Shown here one piece after another: positions 32,087 through 43,044 of a stretch of DNA of 45,361 nt. The notes under the pieces were generated by a model that was not told where the DNA came from, ran no database searches, and was given only the letters and a program-made list of their open reading frames with translations. Origin of the DNA: an uncultured Bacteroidota bacterium (GTDB lineage: Bacteria; Bacteroidota; Bacteroidia; Chitinophagales; Chitinophagaceae). The stretch lies in the NCBI GenBank assembly GCA_903854725.1, contig CAINWZ010000023.1, positions 1 to 45,361 of the forward strand, in the 5' to 3' direction. Numbering within the stretch: the stretch's first letter is position 1; every line of letters begins with the position of its first letter. The position numbers were made by a program, and so were the translations under genes.

Positions 32087-35000
32087 TTAATTATTAGTTA
32101 TAAAGACCCGCTGAACATATACTTTTTTATTGGCATAAATTTTTACAAAATAAACACCCGTTGTAAAGTTATTTATATTTATACGTTGAGGAGACCTTTG
32201 ATTGATTAAATTTTCTTTATGAAATACATTGTTGCCCATTGAATTCATAATGTCTAATGAAATGCCTTGTGATTGAATATTACTAAATTGAATATAAAAG
32301 GAATTGCCTTTAATCATATTTTCAATATAATCGTCTGAGCTTATTCTTAAATTAATTTCTTTAGTAGGTGCTTCTTCTATGGCGGTTGCCATAATTAATT
32401 TATTATCTGAAATACTTGAGCAGGTTCCTAGTTTAGTGGACACTTTATACATTCCATTAAGGGTAGGGCGGTAGGTTTGATTGGTAGCGCCTACAATGGT
32501 TTCATCATTTAAATACCATTGATAGGTGGAAGCGCTGGTTGCTTTTAAAGTAGTGTCAGAGAAAGTAAAAGTAGGCTTCTCTGAAGTATTCACAGGCACT
32601 TCGGTGGCAGCGCTCATACAATCACCTGTTGTAATTTGTGTGCTATATAAAAAGTAAAAATAATTTTGAAAATTACCTGATGCAGTTTGCACGCTATTAC
32701 CCGTAAAACTAAATACTTTATTAGGGCCAACAGGATAAGTAGGATCTTTTAAACCGCTATTTCTAAATACGGTGGCACTATCACATTTGATAATGATGAT
32801 ATAGTCGCCCGCTTGTGCAATTTTTAAATTAAGTGCATAAATTCTACCGGTATCACCTTCTACGAATGGAGTGCCTGCTGTAGATGTAGCAGCAACTGGA
32901 GAAGGACTACTAGCACTTACATTTAAGGAAGCGGTTTGTATTGGGAAATAGGAATAACTTGTACCATCCGCTGAGAAAGAGCTAAAAGTAGCTAAAATGA
33001 AATCGACTTTTCCTGGGTAACCTGTATACAATTTAGCGGTTTCAATAGTCAACGGACCGGTTGTATTTATTTTTACAAAGTTGCCTGCAAAATTATTATA
33101 GCCTCCATTAGGCCCTAGGGTTGTATTGGTTAATGGTCCAGAAATAGTTTGATAGCCCTGCGCAACAAACAATTTGTTTTTGGTGGTGCTCAATCCTGTG
33201 GGGTTGGCTCCAACGGCAATAGGGTTTTGTAAATTGGCACTATCATACCAAATATAATTGGCAGTATTGTTAGGACTACTAACTGCTAAGGATAAAGCCC
33301 CATTACAATTAGTGGCAGATGCAGTTGGAGCGATGGCTGCAGCGGCGCTCACGATGGTAGCCGTAATGCTATTATTTGCTTTTTGTTGATCAGAAGCTAA
33401 ATTAACGGATGCTGTGAAAGTATAGGTTTCTCCTGCAGCAATATTAATAGGTTTTTGAAAAGTATAGTTCATGCTTTCTAATCCATTTAACCTGCCTGAA
33501 AATATTTCATTTAAGGTCAAAATTGTAGCATTCCCTTTTTTAACAACTAGGGTAAGTGGCAAATTGCTTTGTGCAGTAGAGCCGTTATTGATAATTTTAA
33601 CAGTGATATATTGATTGTCTCTCTTGCATAAGCCAACAGTTGGATTAATGATATCTGAGACTTGCAAGTCATTAGAAGGGTTGATAACTTTTAAAGTATA
33701 ATCCTGCGTTTCTCCAATGGTATAACTGCCGCAAGCTTTTACATTAGTGCTTGCATCTGTTTCCACAGCTACAATCCTTAATTTAGTAAGTCTGCCAGCC
33801 ACTAATGTAATTGGCAAAGTAATAACGCCCGTTATACTTCCATTTTTTACACCAGTACTTGCTAGCACTGTTTCTGCATCTTCAAAAATTCCGTTATTAT
33901 TGTAATCAATAAATACTTTTACAAACCTTGTATTGTCTGTAGCGTCTGCGCTTCCTAGTTTTAGTGTAATAGGCAGATTGCCGTTAGGTTCGCCATTAAT
34001 CACCACATTACTATTGTCAATATATTGTTTTGTACTAGTGTTTACAAAAAGAGTAGTTCCAATCGTAACACTATCCAACCTTGTGCCTGCAGCAGTAGAA
34101 GCACTTGATGCACAATAAGCAGCACCGCCTGCTCCACTTATAATTAAGGAGTATGCTTGCTGCCCTCGCACTAAATTATTTTTATGATTGACTGTAATCG
34201 TGTAACTACTGCCCACCAATGTTGTGTCAATTTCAACTTTTTCAACGTTATCGATAGAATTTATATCTCTTGAAGCTTGGTTTTCAGGAATTCTTGGGTT
34301 CAATTTCCAGGGATAGTATGTAGCAGAATCTCTCGTAATTTTTAAATCTAAATCATTTATTAAGCGGCGTGTTGTATCATTTAAGGTGGTTTCTACTTCC
34401 CCTTTAACGTCGGTCCATGCAATGGTTGCTTTTAAAGGTTTGCTACCAGAAGCTATCACATTGATAGAATATGATTTTTGATTTTGTAGCACATTTTCAT
34501 ACACAAGGTCTACGCTCGAGGTGCTATTATTGCTAGTAAGTGCATTACTTAATACAGTGGCTGCTTCTCCAATATTTAATAAGCCCCATCCAAATTTATA
34601 ATCAGGGCCAGGGAATAATCCAGTTTCATTGGCAGTGTGTATGGCTAATCCTTTAATGGTAGCAGCACGCATAAATTTATTCGGTACAATTTGCTGACTT
34701 AATTCTTGTAATAAAAATAATGAACCAGCTGCACCAGGTGAAGCCATAGAAGTACCACTGGAGTAACCATAGCTAGAGTCGTTGGTGCCAATGGTAGAAT
34801 AAACCGATTGTCCATGCGCTACAATATCAGGTTTAATTCGACCATCATCTGTAGGGCCCCAACTACTAAAACTGGTCATTACAGCATCTTCTTTTTTGGA
34901 ATAGCCGGATGCAATTCCAGTGATCGCGCCCACAGTTAAAATATTTTTCGCATTCACATCCATGGGAAGCGTTTCGTAAGAATTATTGCTACTTAAACTA

Positions 35001-35875
35001 TCAGGTCTATTACCTGCATTGTACCATTTTCCTTTTTCATCTCTTCTCCAGTAAGGATCACCCACTTTAGGTCCTATACTTACGCGTGAATTACCCGCCG
35101 ATTTAACAATTAAATAATTAGGGGCATTGTATGCGATGGAATCATATGCTTGAGCACCATCGTCATAATATCCAAATTTATAATCCTCTTTTTCATTCCA
35201 TTTTCCATTGTATTCCCATCTAGTAGAGTCATCATTATAATCCCAGCCAGCTACATTACCATAAGAATGATTAGAAACCAGCAAGCCGCCAGCTGCAGCA
35301 GCAGCCATTTCAGATTCGTCATCAAACCAATCGTAAGAGAAAGCACCCTTAATTCCATAAGACATTCCTTTTGCTAGTGGATTCAATCCTTTGCTTAACA
35401 TGATGCCGGCAACATGTGTGCTGTGATCAACCGTTTTAGTAGCATTGTCTTTTTCAACCACCTTCCCATTAAATTCAAAATGCGTTGGTCTTGGAACACC
35501 TTCATCCCATAAGGCTAATTTATTGGTCATAATATCAGAAGAACCTGATAAGTTAAAACCTAAGCCACCGTTTGGCCATACTTTATTGGCATTAATAGTA
35601 ATGGCTTGTATAGGATCGGCAAATGTGGTTACATATTTTGGCTGACCAAATGCATCAATACCAATTAGGTTTGCTGTTGCCTTAGTTTTATTAGAATATC
35701 TTATTGGCCATCCATTTTCTTTGGCCTTAATGATTGCTTCCGTATAATTAGCTCTTGATTTTATTTCAAAGTATTTCGCACTATTTAATAAAACCACTTT
35801 TTGTGTTTCATTTTGTGCTTTAGAAAGTAAACTTATTGATAATAAAAAACTACATAGTAATAAAAAATGCTTCAT
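32087..35875 (-). CDS. Secreted S8 subtilase with T9SS sorting domain
   Basis: A 1262-residue secreted serine peptidase. Signal peptide at 1-20 (MKHFLLLCSFLLSISLLSKA). The catalytic domain spans about 90-450, with Asp124 in LALWDEGVPRPTH, His154 in STHVAG, oxyanion Asn262 and Ser376 in SSGTSMASPGAAG. The WDEG form resembles the KP-43 subtilase branch. Then come a GEVED-like domain near 600-730 (YIDYNNNGIFEDAETV-type, ending GETQDYTLKV), a CARDB-like segment near 735-840, an Ig-like region near 1110-1165, and a C-terminal type A sorting domain near 1180-1262 ending YVQRVFITNN. It is exported through the Sec and type IX pathways and is probably surface-attached or released. Confidence 0.93.
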   Translation of the reverse strand: MKHFLLLCSFLLSISLLSKAQNETQKVVLLNSAKYFEIKSRANYTEAIIKAKENGWPIRYSNKTKATANLIGIDAFGQPKYVTTFADPIQAITINANKVWPNGGLGFNLSGSSDIMTNKLALWDEGVPRPTHFEFNGKVVEKDNATKTVDHSTHVAGIMLSKGLNPLAKGMSYGIKGAFSYDWFDDESEMAAAAAGGLLVSNHSYGNVAGWDYNDDSTRWEYNGKWNEKEDYKFGYYDDGAQAYDSIAYNAPNYLIVKSAGNSRVSIGPKVGDPYWRRDEKGKWYNAGNRPDSLSSNNSYETLPMDVNAKNILTVGAITGIASGYSKKEDAVMTSFSSWGPTDDGRIKPDIVAHGQSVYSTIGTNDSSYGYSSGTSMASPGAAGSLFLLQELSQQIVPNKFMRAATIKGLAIHTANETGLFPGPDYKFGWGLLNIGEAATVLSNALTSNNSTSSVDLVYENVLQNQKSYSINVIASGSKPLKATIAWTDVKGEVETTLNDTTRRLINDLDLKITRDSATYYPWKLNPRIPENQASRDINSIDNVEKVEIDTTLVGSSYTITVNHKNNLVRGQQAYSLIISGAGGAAYCASSASTAAGTRLDSVTIGTTLFVNTSTKQYIDNSNVVINGEPNGNLPITLKLGSADATDNTRFVKVFIDYNNNGIFEDAETVLASTGVKNGSITGVITLPITLVAGRLTKLRIVAVETDASTNVKACGSYTIGETQDYTLKVINPSNDLQVSDIINPTVGLCKRDNQYITVKIINNGSTAQSNLPLTLVVKKGNATILTLNEIFSGRLNGLESMNYTFQKPINIAAGETYTFTASVNLASDQQKANNSITATIVSAAAAIAPTASATNCNGALSLAVSSPNNTANYIWYDSANLQNPIAVGANPTGLSTTKNKLFVAQGYQTISGPLTNTTLGPNGGYNNFAGNFVKINTTGPLTIETAKLYTGYPGKVDFILATFSSFSADGTSYSYFPIQTASLNVSASSPSPVAATSTAGTPFVEGDTGRIYALNLKIAQAGDYIIIIKCDSATVFRNSGLKDPTYPVGPNKVFSFTGNSVQTASGNFQNYFYFLYSTQITTGDCMSAATEVPVNTSEKPTFTFSDTTLKATSASTYQWYLNDETIVGATNQTYRPTLNGMYKVSTKLGTCSSISDNKLIMATAIEEAPTKEINLRISSDDYIENMIKGNSFYIQFSNIQSQGISLDIMNSMGNNVFHKENLINQRSPQRININNFTTGVYFVKIYANKKVYVQRVFITNN

Positions 35876-36009
35876 ACGAAATGGCTAAATTATTAGGGTA
35901 TTAAAGTATTACGAAATTACAATGAATTATGCAGAATTTTCGAAATATAAGACCTAAATAATGGGAGTTTATTACTCAAAATGCTGTAGCAAGTTATTAG
36001 AACAGGGTG

Positions 36010-36017
36010 TATCTTTG
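36010..36017 (+). promoter_or_regulatory. Promoter -7 box for mfd
   Basis: TATCTTTG fits TAnnTTTG and ends 11 bases before the mfd ATG, so the leader would be only about five bases. A G-rich run (36017-36022) lies between box and ATG. Confidence 0.5.
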
Positions 36018-36028
36018 GGGGGTGATGT

Positions 36029-39000
36029 ATGAATGAGCAATCTCTGTTTGAACCTTTTCAACAATCCCCCCTCCTAAATAATTTGGCGGACAGGATAGTT
36101 ATGTCCTCTCAAGACCAAAAGCCTGTCCAGCTCTTTTTACAAAACTTACATGGGTCATCCATAGCTTTTATTTTACAAACTATTTTTACGAATGAAAAAA
36201 CCAATCAGTTTAATCATTTAGTAGTACTTAATGATGCGGAAGAGGCGGCCTATTTTTTTAATTCCATTGAAAGTGTAACAGAGGCAATGGATCTTTTTTA
36301 CTTTCCTTCTTCTTATAAAACCCCGCATAATTTTAGTGTATTAAATCCATCACATGTGATGCTTCGAACTGAAGCTTTGACTAAAATTTCAATGGGTGGG
36401 AATAAGAAAATTATTGTTACTTATCCAGAAGCATTATTTGAAAAAGTTATTATGCGCAACACTTTGCAGCAAAACATTATTCAAATAAAAACCAATGATA
36501 GCTTGAATTTAAATGGCCTCATGCAGCAATTGGTTGACTATGGATTTGAGCGAACCGATTTCGTGTACGAGCCCGGTCAATTTGCTTTAAGAGGGGGTAT
36601 TTTTGATATTTATTCTTTTGGGAATGAAAAACCCTATAGGGTTGAATTGTTTGGAGAAGAAGTAGATAGTATAAGGATATTTGACCCGGCCACACAATTA
36701 AGTGAGCGAAAGTTATTGCAAGTGAGTATTATCCCCAATGTGACAACGCAATTCGAAGACACGCTTAAAATTCCTTTATTAGAATTCTTATCAAAAGATA
36801 CCTTGCTATGGTTAAAGGACTGGAATGTGATTGCCCAGAAAGGCAATGATCAATACGAAGCCCTAGAAGATTTTATTGCACATCATGCTAAGTTGAATGT
36901 GGTAGATGAAAACGATCCCCATAAAAGAGAAAGTAATCTAGAGGACTTTGTAACTGTTGCTGCTACTGAGTTACAGCTGACAACAAAAAATATAGTAGAG
37001 TGGGGATTTCAGCCGCAACGTACACAAGAAAAAATTATTTTTAATACACAGGTACAACCTTCTTTTAACAGACAATTTCAATTTTTAATTGCCAATTTAC
37101 AGGAGCTAGAAAAAAAAGGGTATCATTTATTTTTATTCGCAGAACAAGCAAAGCAATTAGAACGCTTACATGCCATTTTTACCGATCTAAAAACTGAAAT
37201 TCAGTTTACGCCCATTGTAAAAAATATTCACGAAGGATTTATTGATCATGATCATAAAATTGTTTGTTATACCGATCATCAGATATTCCAGCGCTATCAT
37301 AAATACAAAGTAAAACAGGCCTATAGTAAAAGCAAAGCCATTACCTTAAGAACTTTGCGCGATTTGCAGCCTGGTGATTATGTGACGCATATAGACCATG
37401 GAGTAGGCGTCTACAGTGGCTTGCAAAAAATTGATGTGAATGGCCAAGTGCAGGAAGCCGTTAGAATTATTTACAAGGACAGTGATATTTTATATGTAAA
37501 TATTAATTCGCTTCATAAAATTTCTAAATATACGGGGAAGGAAGGGACGCCGCCTAAAGTAAATAAATTAGGTTCGGATGCTTGGGTTAAATTAAAGGAT
37601 AAGACAAAAGCGAAAGTAAAATTGATAGCTTTTGATTTAATAAAATTATATGCACAAAGAAAAGCACAGGTGGGGTTTGCCTTTTCGCCCGATAATTATA
37701 TGGTACATGAATTAGAAGCTTCTTTTATGTATGAAGAAACAATAGACCAAGCCAAGGCTATTGCGGATGTAAAAAAAGATATGGAAGCGCCAGCCCCAAT
37801 GGATAGATTGGTTTGTGGAGATGTAGGCTTTGGAAAGACAGAAGTGGCTGTGAGAGCGGCTTTTAAAGCAGCCATCGACGGCAAGCAAGTGGCGGTACTC
37901 GTGCCTACCACTATTTTGGCATTTCAACATTTTAAAACTTTCACAGATCGTTTAAAAGATTTTCCTGTTACTATTGATTATTTAAATCGTTTTAAATCTG
38001 CAGCGCAGAAAAAAGAAACCATTGAAAGAGTAAAAGAAGGAAAGATTGATATTTTAGTAGGCACCCATGGTATTTTAGGAAAGGAAGTTCATTTTAAAGA
38101 CTTAGGCTTAATGGTGATTGATGAAGAACAAAAATTTGGGGTAGGGCATAAAGAAAAATTAAAAACTTTAAGAACCAATGTAGATTGTTTAACCTTAACA
38201 GCTACACCTATTCCGCGTACTTTACACTTTAGTTTAATGGGGGCGCGAGATTTAAGTATTATCAATACCGCGCCAGCCAATAGACAACCTATTCATACAG
38301 AAGTACAAGTGTTTCACGAAGATATTATTCGCGAATCAATTTATTATGAAACAGAAAGAGGGGGGCAGGTATTTTTTATTCATAATAGAGTGCAGGGTTT
38401 AGCAGAAATGTGTGACATGATACAAAGACTTTGTCCAGACATTAGTATTGGCTATGCGCATGGACAATTAGAAGGTCATCAGTTAGAGGAAAAAATATTT
38501 GATTTTATAGAAAAAAGATATGACGTATTGGTGTGCACCAATATTGTAGAAAGTGGCGTTGACATTCCGAATGTAAACACCATTATTGTTAACAATGCGC
38601 ATCAATTTGGATTGAGCGATTTACATCAGTTAAGAGGAAGGGTAGGGCGCAGCAATAAAAAAGCATTTTGTTATTTATTGGCACCACCTATTAGTACTTT
38701 GCCGGATGATTCTAGAAAAAGATTACAAACCTTAGAGCAGTTTAGCGAGCTAGGTAGCGGGTTTCAGATTGCTATGCGCGATTTAGATATTCGTGGTGCA
38801 GGTAATTTATTAGGAGGTGAACAAAGTGGCTTTATGGCGGAAATTGGTTTTGAAATGTATCAGAAAATTTTAGCCGAAGCCGTGAGAGAATTAAAGCGTT
38901 CCGACTTTAAAGAATTATTCGAAGAAGAAATTAGCAAGCAAGATGACTTCGTTCAAGATTGTACGATTGATACTGATTTAGAAATAATGATTCCTGATAG

Positions 39001-39424
39001 TTATGTAGAAAATATTGGTGAACGTTTGTCTTTGTATACTAGAATGGATCAATCAGAAAATGATGAAGAGTTGGCATTGATGCAAATAGAATTAACAGAT
39101 AGATTTGGCCCTATACCCACTTCCGTGAATGATTTATTTATTACCATTCGTTGTCGCCGTATTGCCATTGCCTTAGGTTTTGAAAAAATGACATTGAAAG
39201 AAAATACATTGAGGTGTTTTTTCATTAATAGACCCGATTCGCCTTATTTTGAAAGCAATACATTTAGGCAGTTATTAGCTTATGCGCAAACAGCCATGAA
39301 TAAAGCGCATTTTAAACAAGTGGGCCGAAACTTTATCTTAATTATCAAAGATGTAAATAGCATGGAGTTGTGCTATACCCTTTTGGAAAAAATAAAGCAA
39401 GGGGTTTTTGCTACTGAAGTATAG
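36029..39424 (+). CDS. mfd: Transcription-repair coupling factor Mfd
   Basis: A 1131-residue SF2 translocase that removes RNA polymerase stalled at DNA lesions and recruits UvrA. The N-terminal UvrB-like module is followed by the RNA polymerase interaction domain (LRDLQPGDYVTHIDHGVGVYS near residue 443). The helicase core has Walker A GDVGFGKTE near 597, the DEEQ box in VIDEEQKFGVGHKEKLK near 700, motif III LTATPIPRT near 728 and motif VI in HQLRGRVGRS near 870. The C-terminal D7 domain is present. Length is normal. A bidirectional terminator follows. Confidence 0.97.
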   Translation: MNEQSLFEPFQQSPLLNNLADRIVMSSQDQKPVQLFLQNLHGSSIAFILQTIFTNEKTNQFNHLVVLNDAEEAAYFFNSIESVTEAMDLFYFPSSYKTPHNFSVLNPSHVMLRTEALTKISMGGNKKIIVTYPEALFEKVIMRNTLQQNIIQIKTNDSLNLNGLMQQLVDYGFERTDFVYEPGQFALRGGIFDIYSFGNEKPYRVELFGEEVDSIRIFDPATQLSERKLLQVSIIPNVTTQFEDTLKIPLLEFLSKDTLLWLKDWNVIAQKGNDQYEALEDFIAHHAKLNVVDENDPHKRESNLEDFVTVAATELQLTTKNIVEWGFQPQRTQEKIIFNTQVQPSFNRQFQFLIANLQELEKKGYHLFLFAEQAKQLERLHAIFTDLKTEIQFTPIVKNIHEGFIDHDHKIVCYTDHQIFQRYHKYKVKQAYSKSKAITLRTLRDLQPGDYVTHIDHGVGVYSGLQKIDVNGQVQEAVRIIYKDSDILYVNINSLHKISKYTGKEGTPPKVNKLGSDAWVKLKDKTKAKVKLIAFDLIKLYAQRKAQVGFAFSPDNYMVHELEASFMYEETIDQAKAIADVKKDMEAPAPMDRLVCGDVGFGKTEVAVRAAFKAAIDGKQVAVLVPTTILAFQHFKTFTDRLKDFPVTIDYLNRFKSAAQKKETIERVKEGKIDILVGTHGILGKEVHFKDLGLMVIDEEQKFGVGHKEKLKTLRTNVDCLTLTATPIPRTLHFSLMGARDLSIINTAPANRQPIHTEVQVFHEDIIRESIYYETERGGQVFFIHNRVQGLAEMCDMIQRLCPDISIGYAHGQLEGHQLEEKIFDFIEKRYDVLVCTNIVESGVDIPNVNTIIVNNAHQFGLSDLHQLRGRVGRSNKKAFCYLLAPPISTLPDDSRKRLQTLEQFSELGSGFQIAMRDLDIRGAGNLLGGEQSGFMAEIGFEMYQKILAEAVRELKRSDFKELFEEEISKQDDFVQDCTIDTDLEIMIPDSYVENIGERLSLYTRMDQSENDEELALMQIELTDRFGPIPTSVNDLFITIRCRRIAIALGFEKMTLKENTLRCFFINRPDSPYFESNTFRQLLAYAQTAMNKAHFKQVGRNFILIIKDVNSMELCYTLLEKIKQGVFATEV

Positions 39425-39466
39425 CGCGAGCTCTAGTTTTATTTAATTGCTGGCATTAGCCAACTA

Positions 39467-39505
39467 AAAAGGCCTTCTCTCCGAGTAAACGGAAGAAGGC
39501 CTTTT
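39467..39505. terminator. Bidirectional terminator between mfd and the 68-residue gene
   Basis: AAAAGGCCTTC pairs with GAAGGCCTTTT, and an inner TCCG/CGGA stem sits above an AGTAAA loop. A-runs and T-runs flank both sides. It stops mfd (plus) and the convergent small gene (minus). Confidence 0.9.
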
Positions 39506-39558
39506 GTGAGATTAATTAGATTGAAATTTTTATAAGAATCTAATGTAAACCAGGTTTA

Positions 39559-39765
39559 CTAGAATCCTTTTTTAGCAACTCCATCAGCGATTGCCTTAAG
39601 GGCATTTGTTTCGCTTAAAATGGCAGCCATTTTATTTCCTTTACCATCATTACCACCTGCCATATAACCGCCTCTTGCAGTTTTTGTGATGACAGCGTCA
39701 TGCATTGGTACATTTTTTTCTTTAGTTTTTAAGCAATACGCTTTAATCATTTTTGAAGTGTCCAT
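39559..39765 (-). CDS. Small protein related to DUF5679-type zinc ribbons, cysteines lost
   Basis: A 68-residue basic protein. The stretch from residue 7 (IKAYCLKTKEKNVPMHDAVI) and GGNDGKGNKMAAIL near residue 37 resembles, in order and spacing, the DUF5679 family that has YCxKC and GxCPxCGTKM. Here the second cysteine of the first knuckle is Thr and the second knuckle is NDGKG, so only one cysteine remains and zinc binding is not expected. A C-terminal helix follows (NALKAIADGVAKKGF). The family link is from memory and is inference. It lies downstream of gyrB by 117 bases on the same strand. Confidence 0.7.
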   Translation of the reverse strand: MDTSKMIKAYCLKTKEKNVPMHDAVITKTARGGYMAGGNDGKGNKMAAILSETNALKAIADGVAKKGF

Positions 39766-39882
39766 TTTGTATAAATTTTAAAGTGAATATTTCTAATTGA
39801 AAGTAGGTTATTTATTGGGATTCAATTACGGATTGGCTTGATTTTTTGTTAAAATGCCCAAAAAACGTAATAAATCTAGGGT

Positions 39883-41916
<2,034 letters not shown>

Positions 41917-42071
41917 AGATAATTAAGGGTTTAAAGGCTGTTTTGAGGTCAATTTAGTTATCCCCATTTTAGCCATTTTGTGCATAGTTTTTTAGCCTAA
42001 AAATTGGCTATTTTCTAAGTCATTTTTAGGTCACATTTTGGACGCCAATAGTTGCTTTACCGTTTATGTCT

Positions 42072-42079
42072 TAATTTTG
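42072..42079 (+). promoter_or_regulatory. Promoter -7 box for the AraC-family gene
   Basis: TAATTTTG fits TAnnTTTG and ends five bases before the chosen ATG. A TTG at 42052-42054 is a possible -33 box with a 17-base spacer. Confidence 0.55.
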
Positions 42080-42084
42080 TCCTA

Positions 42085-43008
42085 ATGACGCAAGCGCAAG
42101 AAATATTAAAGCAAGTGAATTCACCCCTAGAATTTAATGGGATGGCCTTGCTATATAGCAAAGAACAGCGTATTCCTGGGTCTACCCAATACCAGATTAA
42201 AAGGTATTTGGCACAAGAAGCATGGGCTGCTGAAGACACAGGCATGTTTGTATATCATTACAATGCAAATAAACCAAAGGAAAACTACCTTGAATTAAGG
42301 TTTTGTATTTCTGGCAATAGGTATTGCGACAATAGAGTTTGTGGTGGATGTAATCAATTACCTACTACTGAATGTATGGGACCTATGCGCACCATAGATG
42401 TTTTTTCTTTTCATTTTACAGCTACTTTTTTACATCAGTTTGTACACAATGTAAAAACGAATAATAAGAAAGATGAATTATTGGCTTTTAAGCACGCCGA
42501 TAATTTTACAAAGACTTTTCCATTAAGTGTAAAAAAACGTTTAACCTTAGATGCCTTATTGAATCATAGCTACAGCGGTTCTTTGGAAAACATTTTTGTA
42601 AATGCTAAAATTCATGAGTTACTTGTTTACAGTGTGGAAAGCATTGTAGAAGAAAAAGAAGTGATGTTTACTTGTAAGTTTTTAGCAGATGACAGAGGTA
42701 GAGAAAGTATTTATCAAGCACGTGAATTTTTATTACAACATATTGGAGATCCTATTACCATTAAGGAATTGAGCCGTAAAGTGGCCATGAACGAGTGTTA
42801 TTTAAAGAAAGGATTTAAGGAGGTTTTTGGTACCACCATATTTGATTTTTATCAACAACAAAGAATGGAGCATGCTAAGTATTTGTTGTATGAAAAAGCT
42901 TTGAGTGTAACTGATGTTTCTGCTTTATTAGGCTATTCTTCTATTTCCCATTTTTCGGCTGCTTTTAAAAAGCATACTGGTTTGAAGCCTTGCGAGTTGT
43001 TGAACTAG
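42085..43008 (+). CDS. AraC-family transcriptional regulator with a cysteine cluster
   Basis: A 307-residue regulator. The C-terminal AraC DNA-binding domain (about 205-307) has two helix-turn-helix units: ITIKELSRKVAMNECYLKKGF and VTDVSALLGYSSISHFSAAFKKHTG. The N-terminal domain carries an unusual cluster in positions 74-97: Cys74, Cys81, Cys86, Cys89 and Cys97 (spacing 6, 4, 2, 7), suited to bind a metal or iron-sulfur centre. I use the ATG at 42085. The TTG 11 codons upstream lies at the predicted -33 box. The adjacent downstream amidohydrolase gene (36-base gap) may be co-transcribed or a target. The ligand is unknown. Confidence 0.88.
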   Translation: MTQAQEILKQVNSPLEFNGMALLYSKEQRIPGSTQYQIKRYLAQEAWAAEDTGMFVYHYNANKPKENYLELRFCISGNRYCDNRVCGGCNQLPTTECMGPMRTIDVFSFHFTATFLHQFVHNVKTNNKKDELLAFKHADNFTKTFPLSVKKRLTLDALLNHSYSGSLENIFVNAKIHELLVYSVESIVEEKEVMFTCKFLADDRGRESIYQAREFLLQHIGDPITIKELSRKVAMNECYLKKGFKEVFGTTIFDFYQQQRMEHAKYLLYEKALSVTDVSALLGYSSISHFSAAFKKHTGLKPCELLN

Positions 43009-43044
43009 TTTTTTTACTTACTTTTATTTTCTCAAACTATTACT

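Noticed and set aside
42052..42084. Longer AraC reading frame starting at TTG 42052
   Set aside because: The added 11 codons cover the predicted -33 and -7 promoter boxes and have no similarity to AraC proteins.
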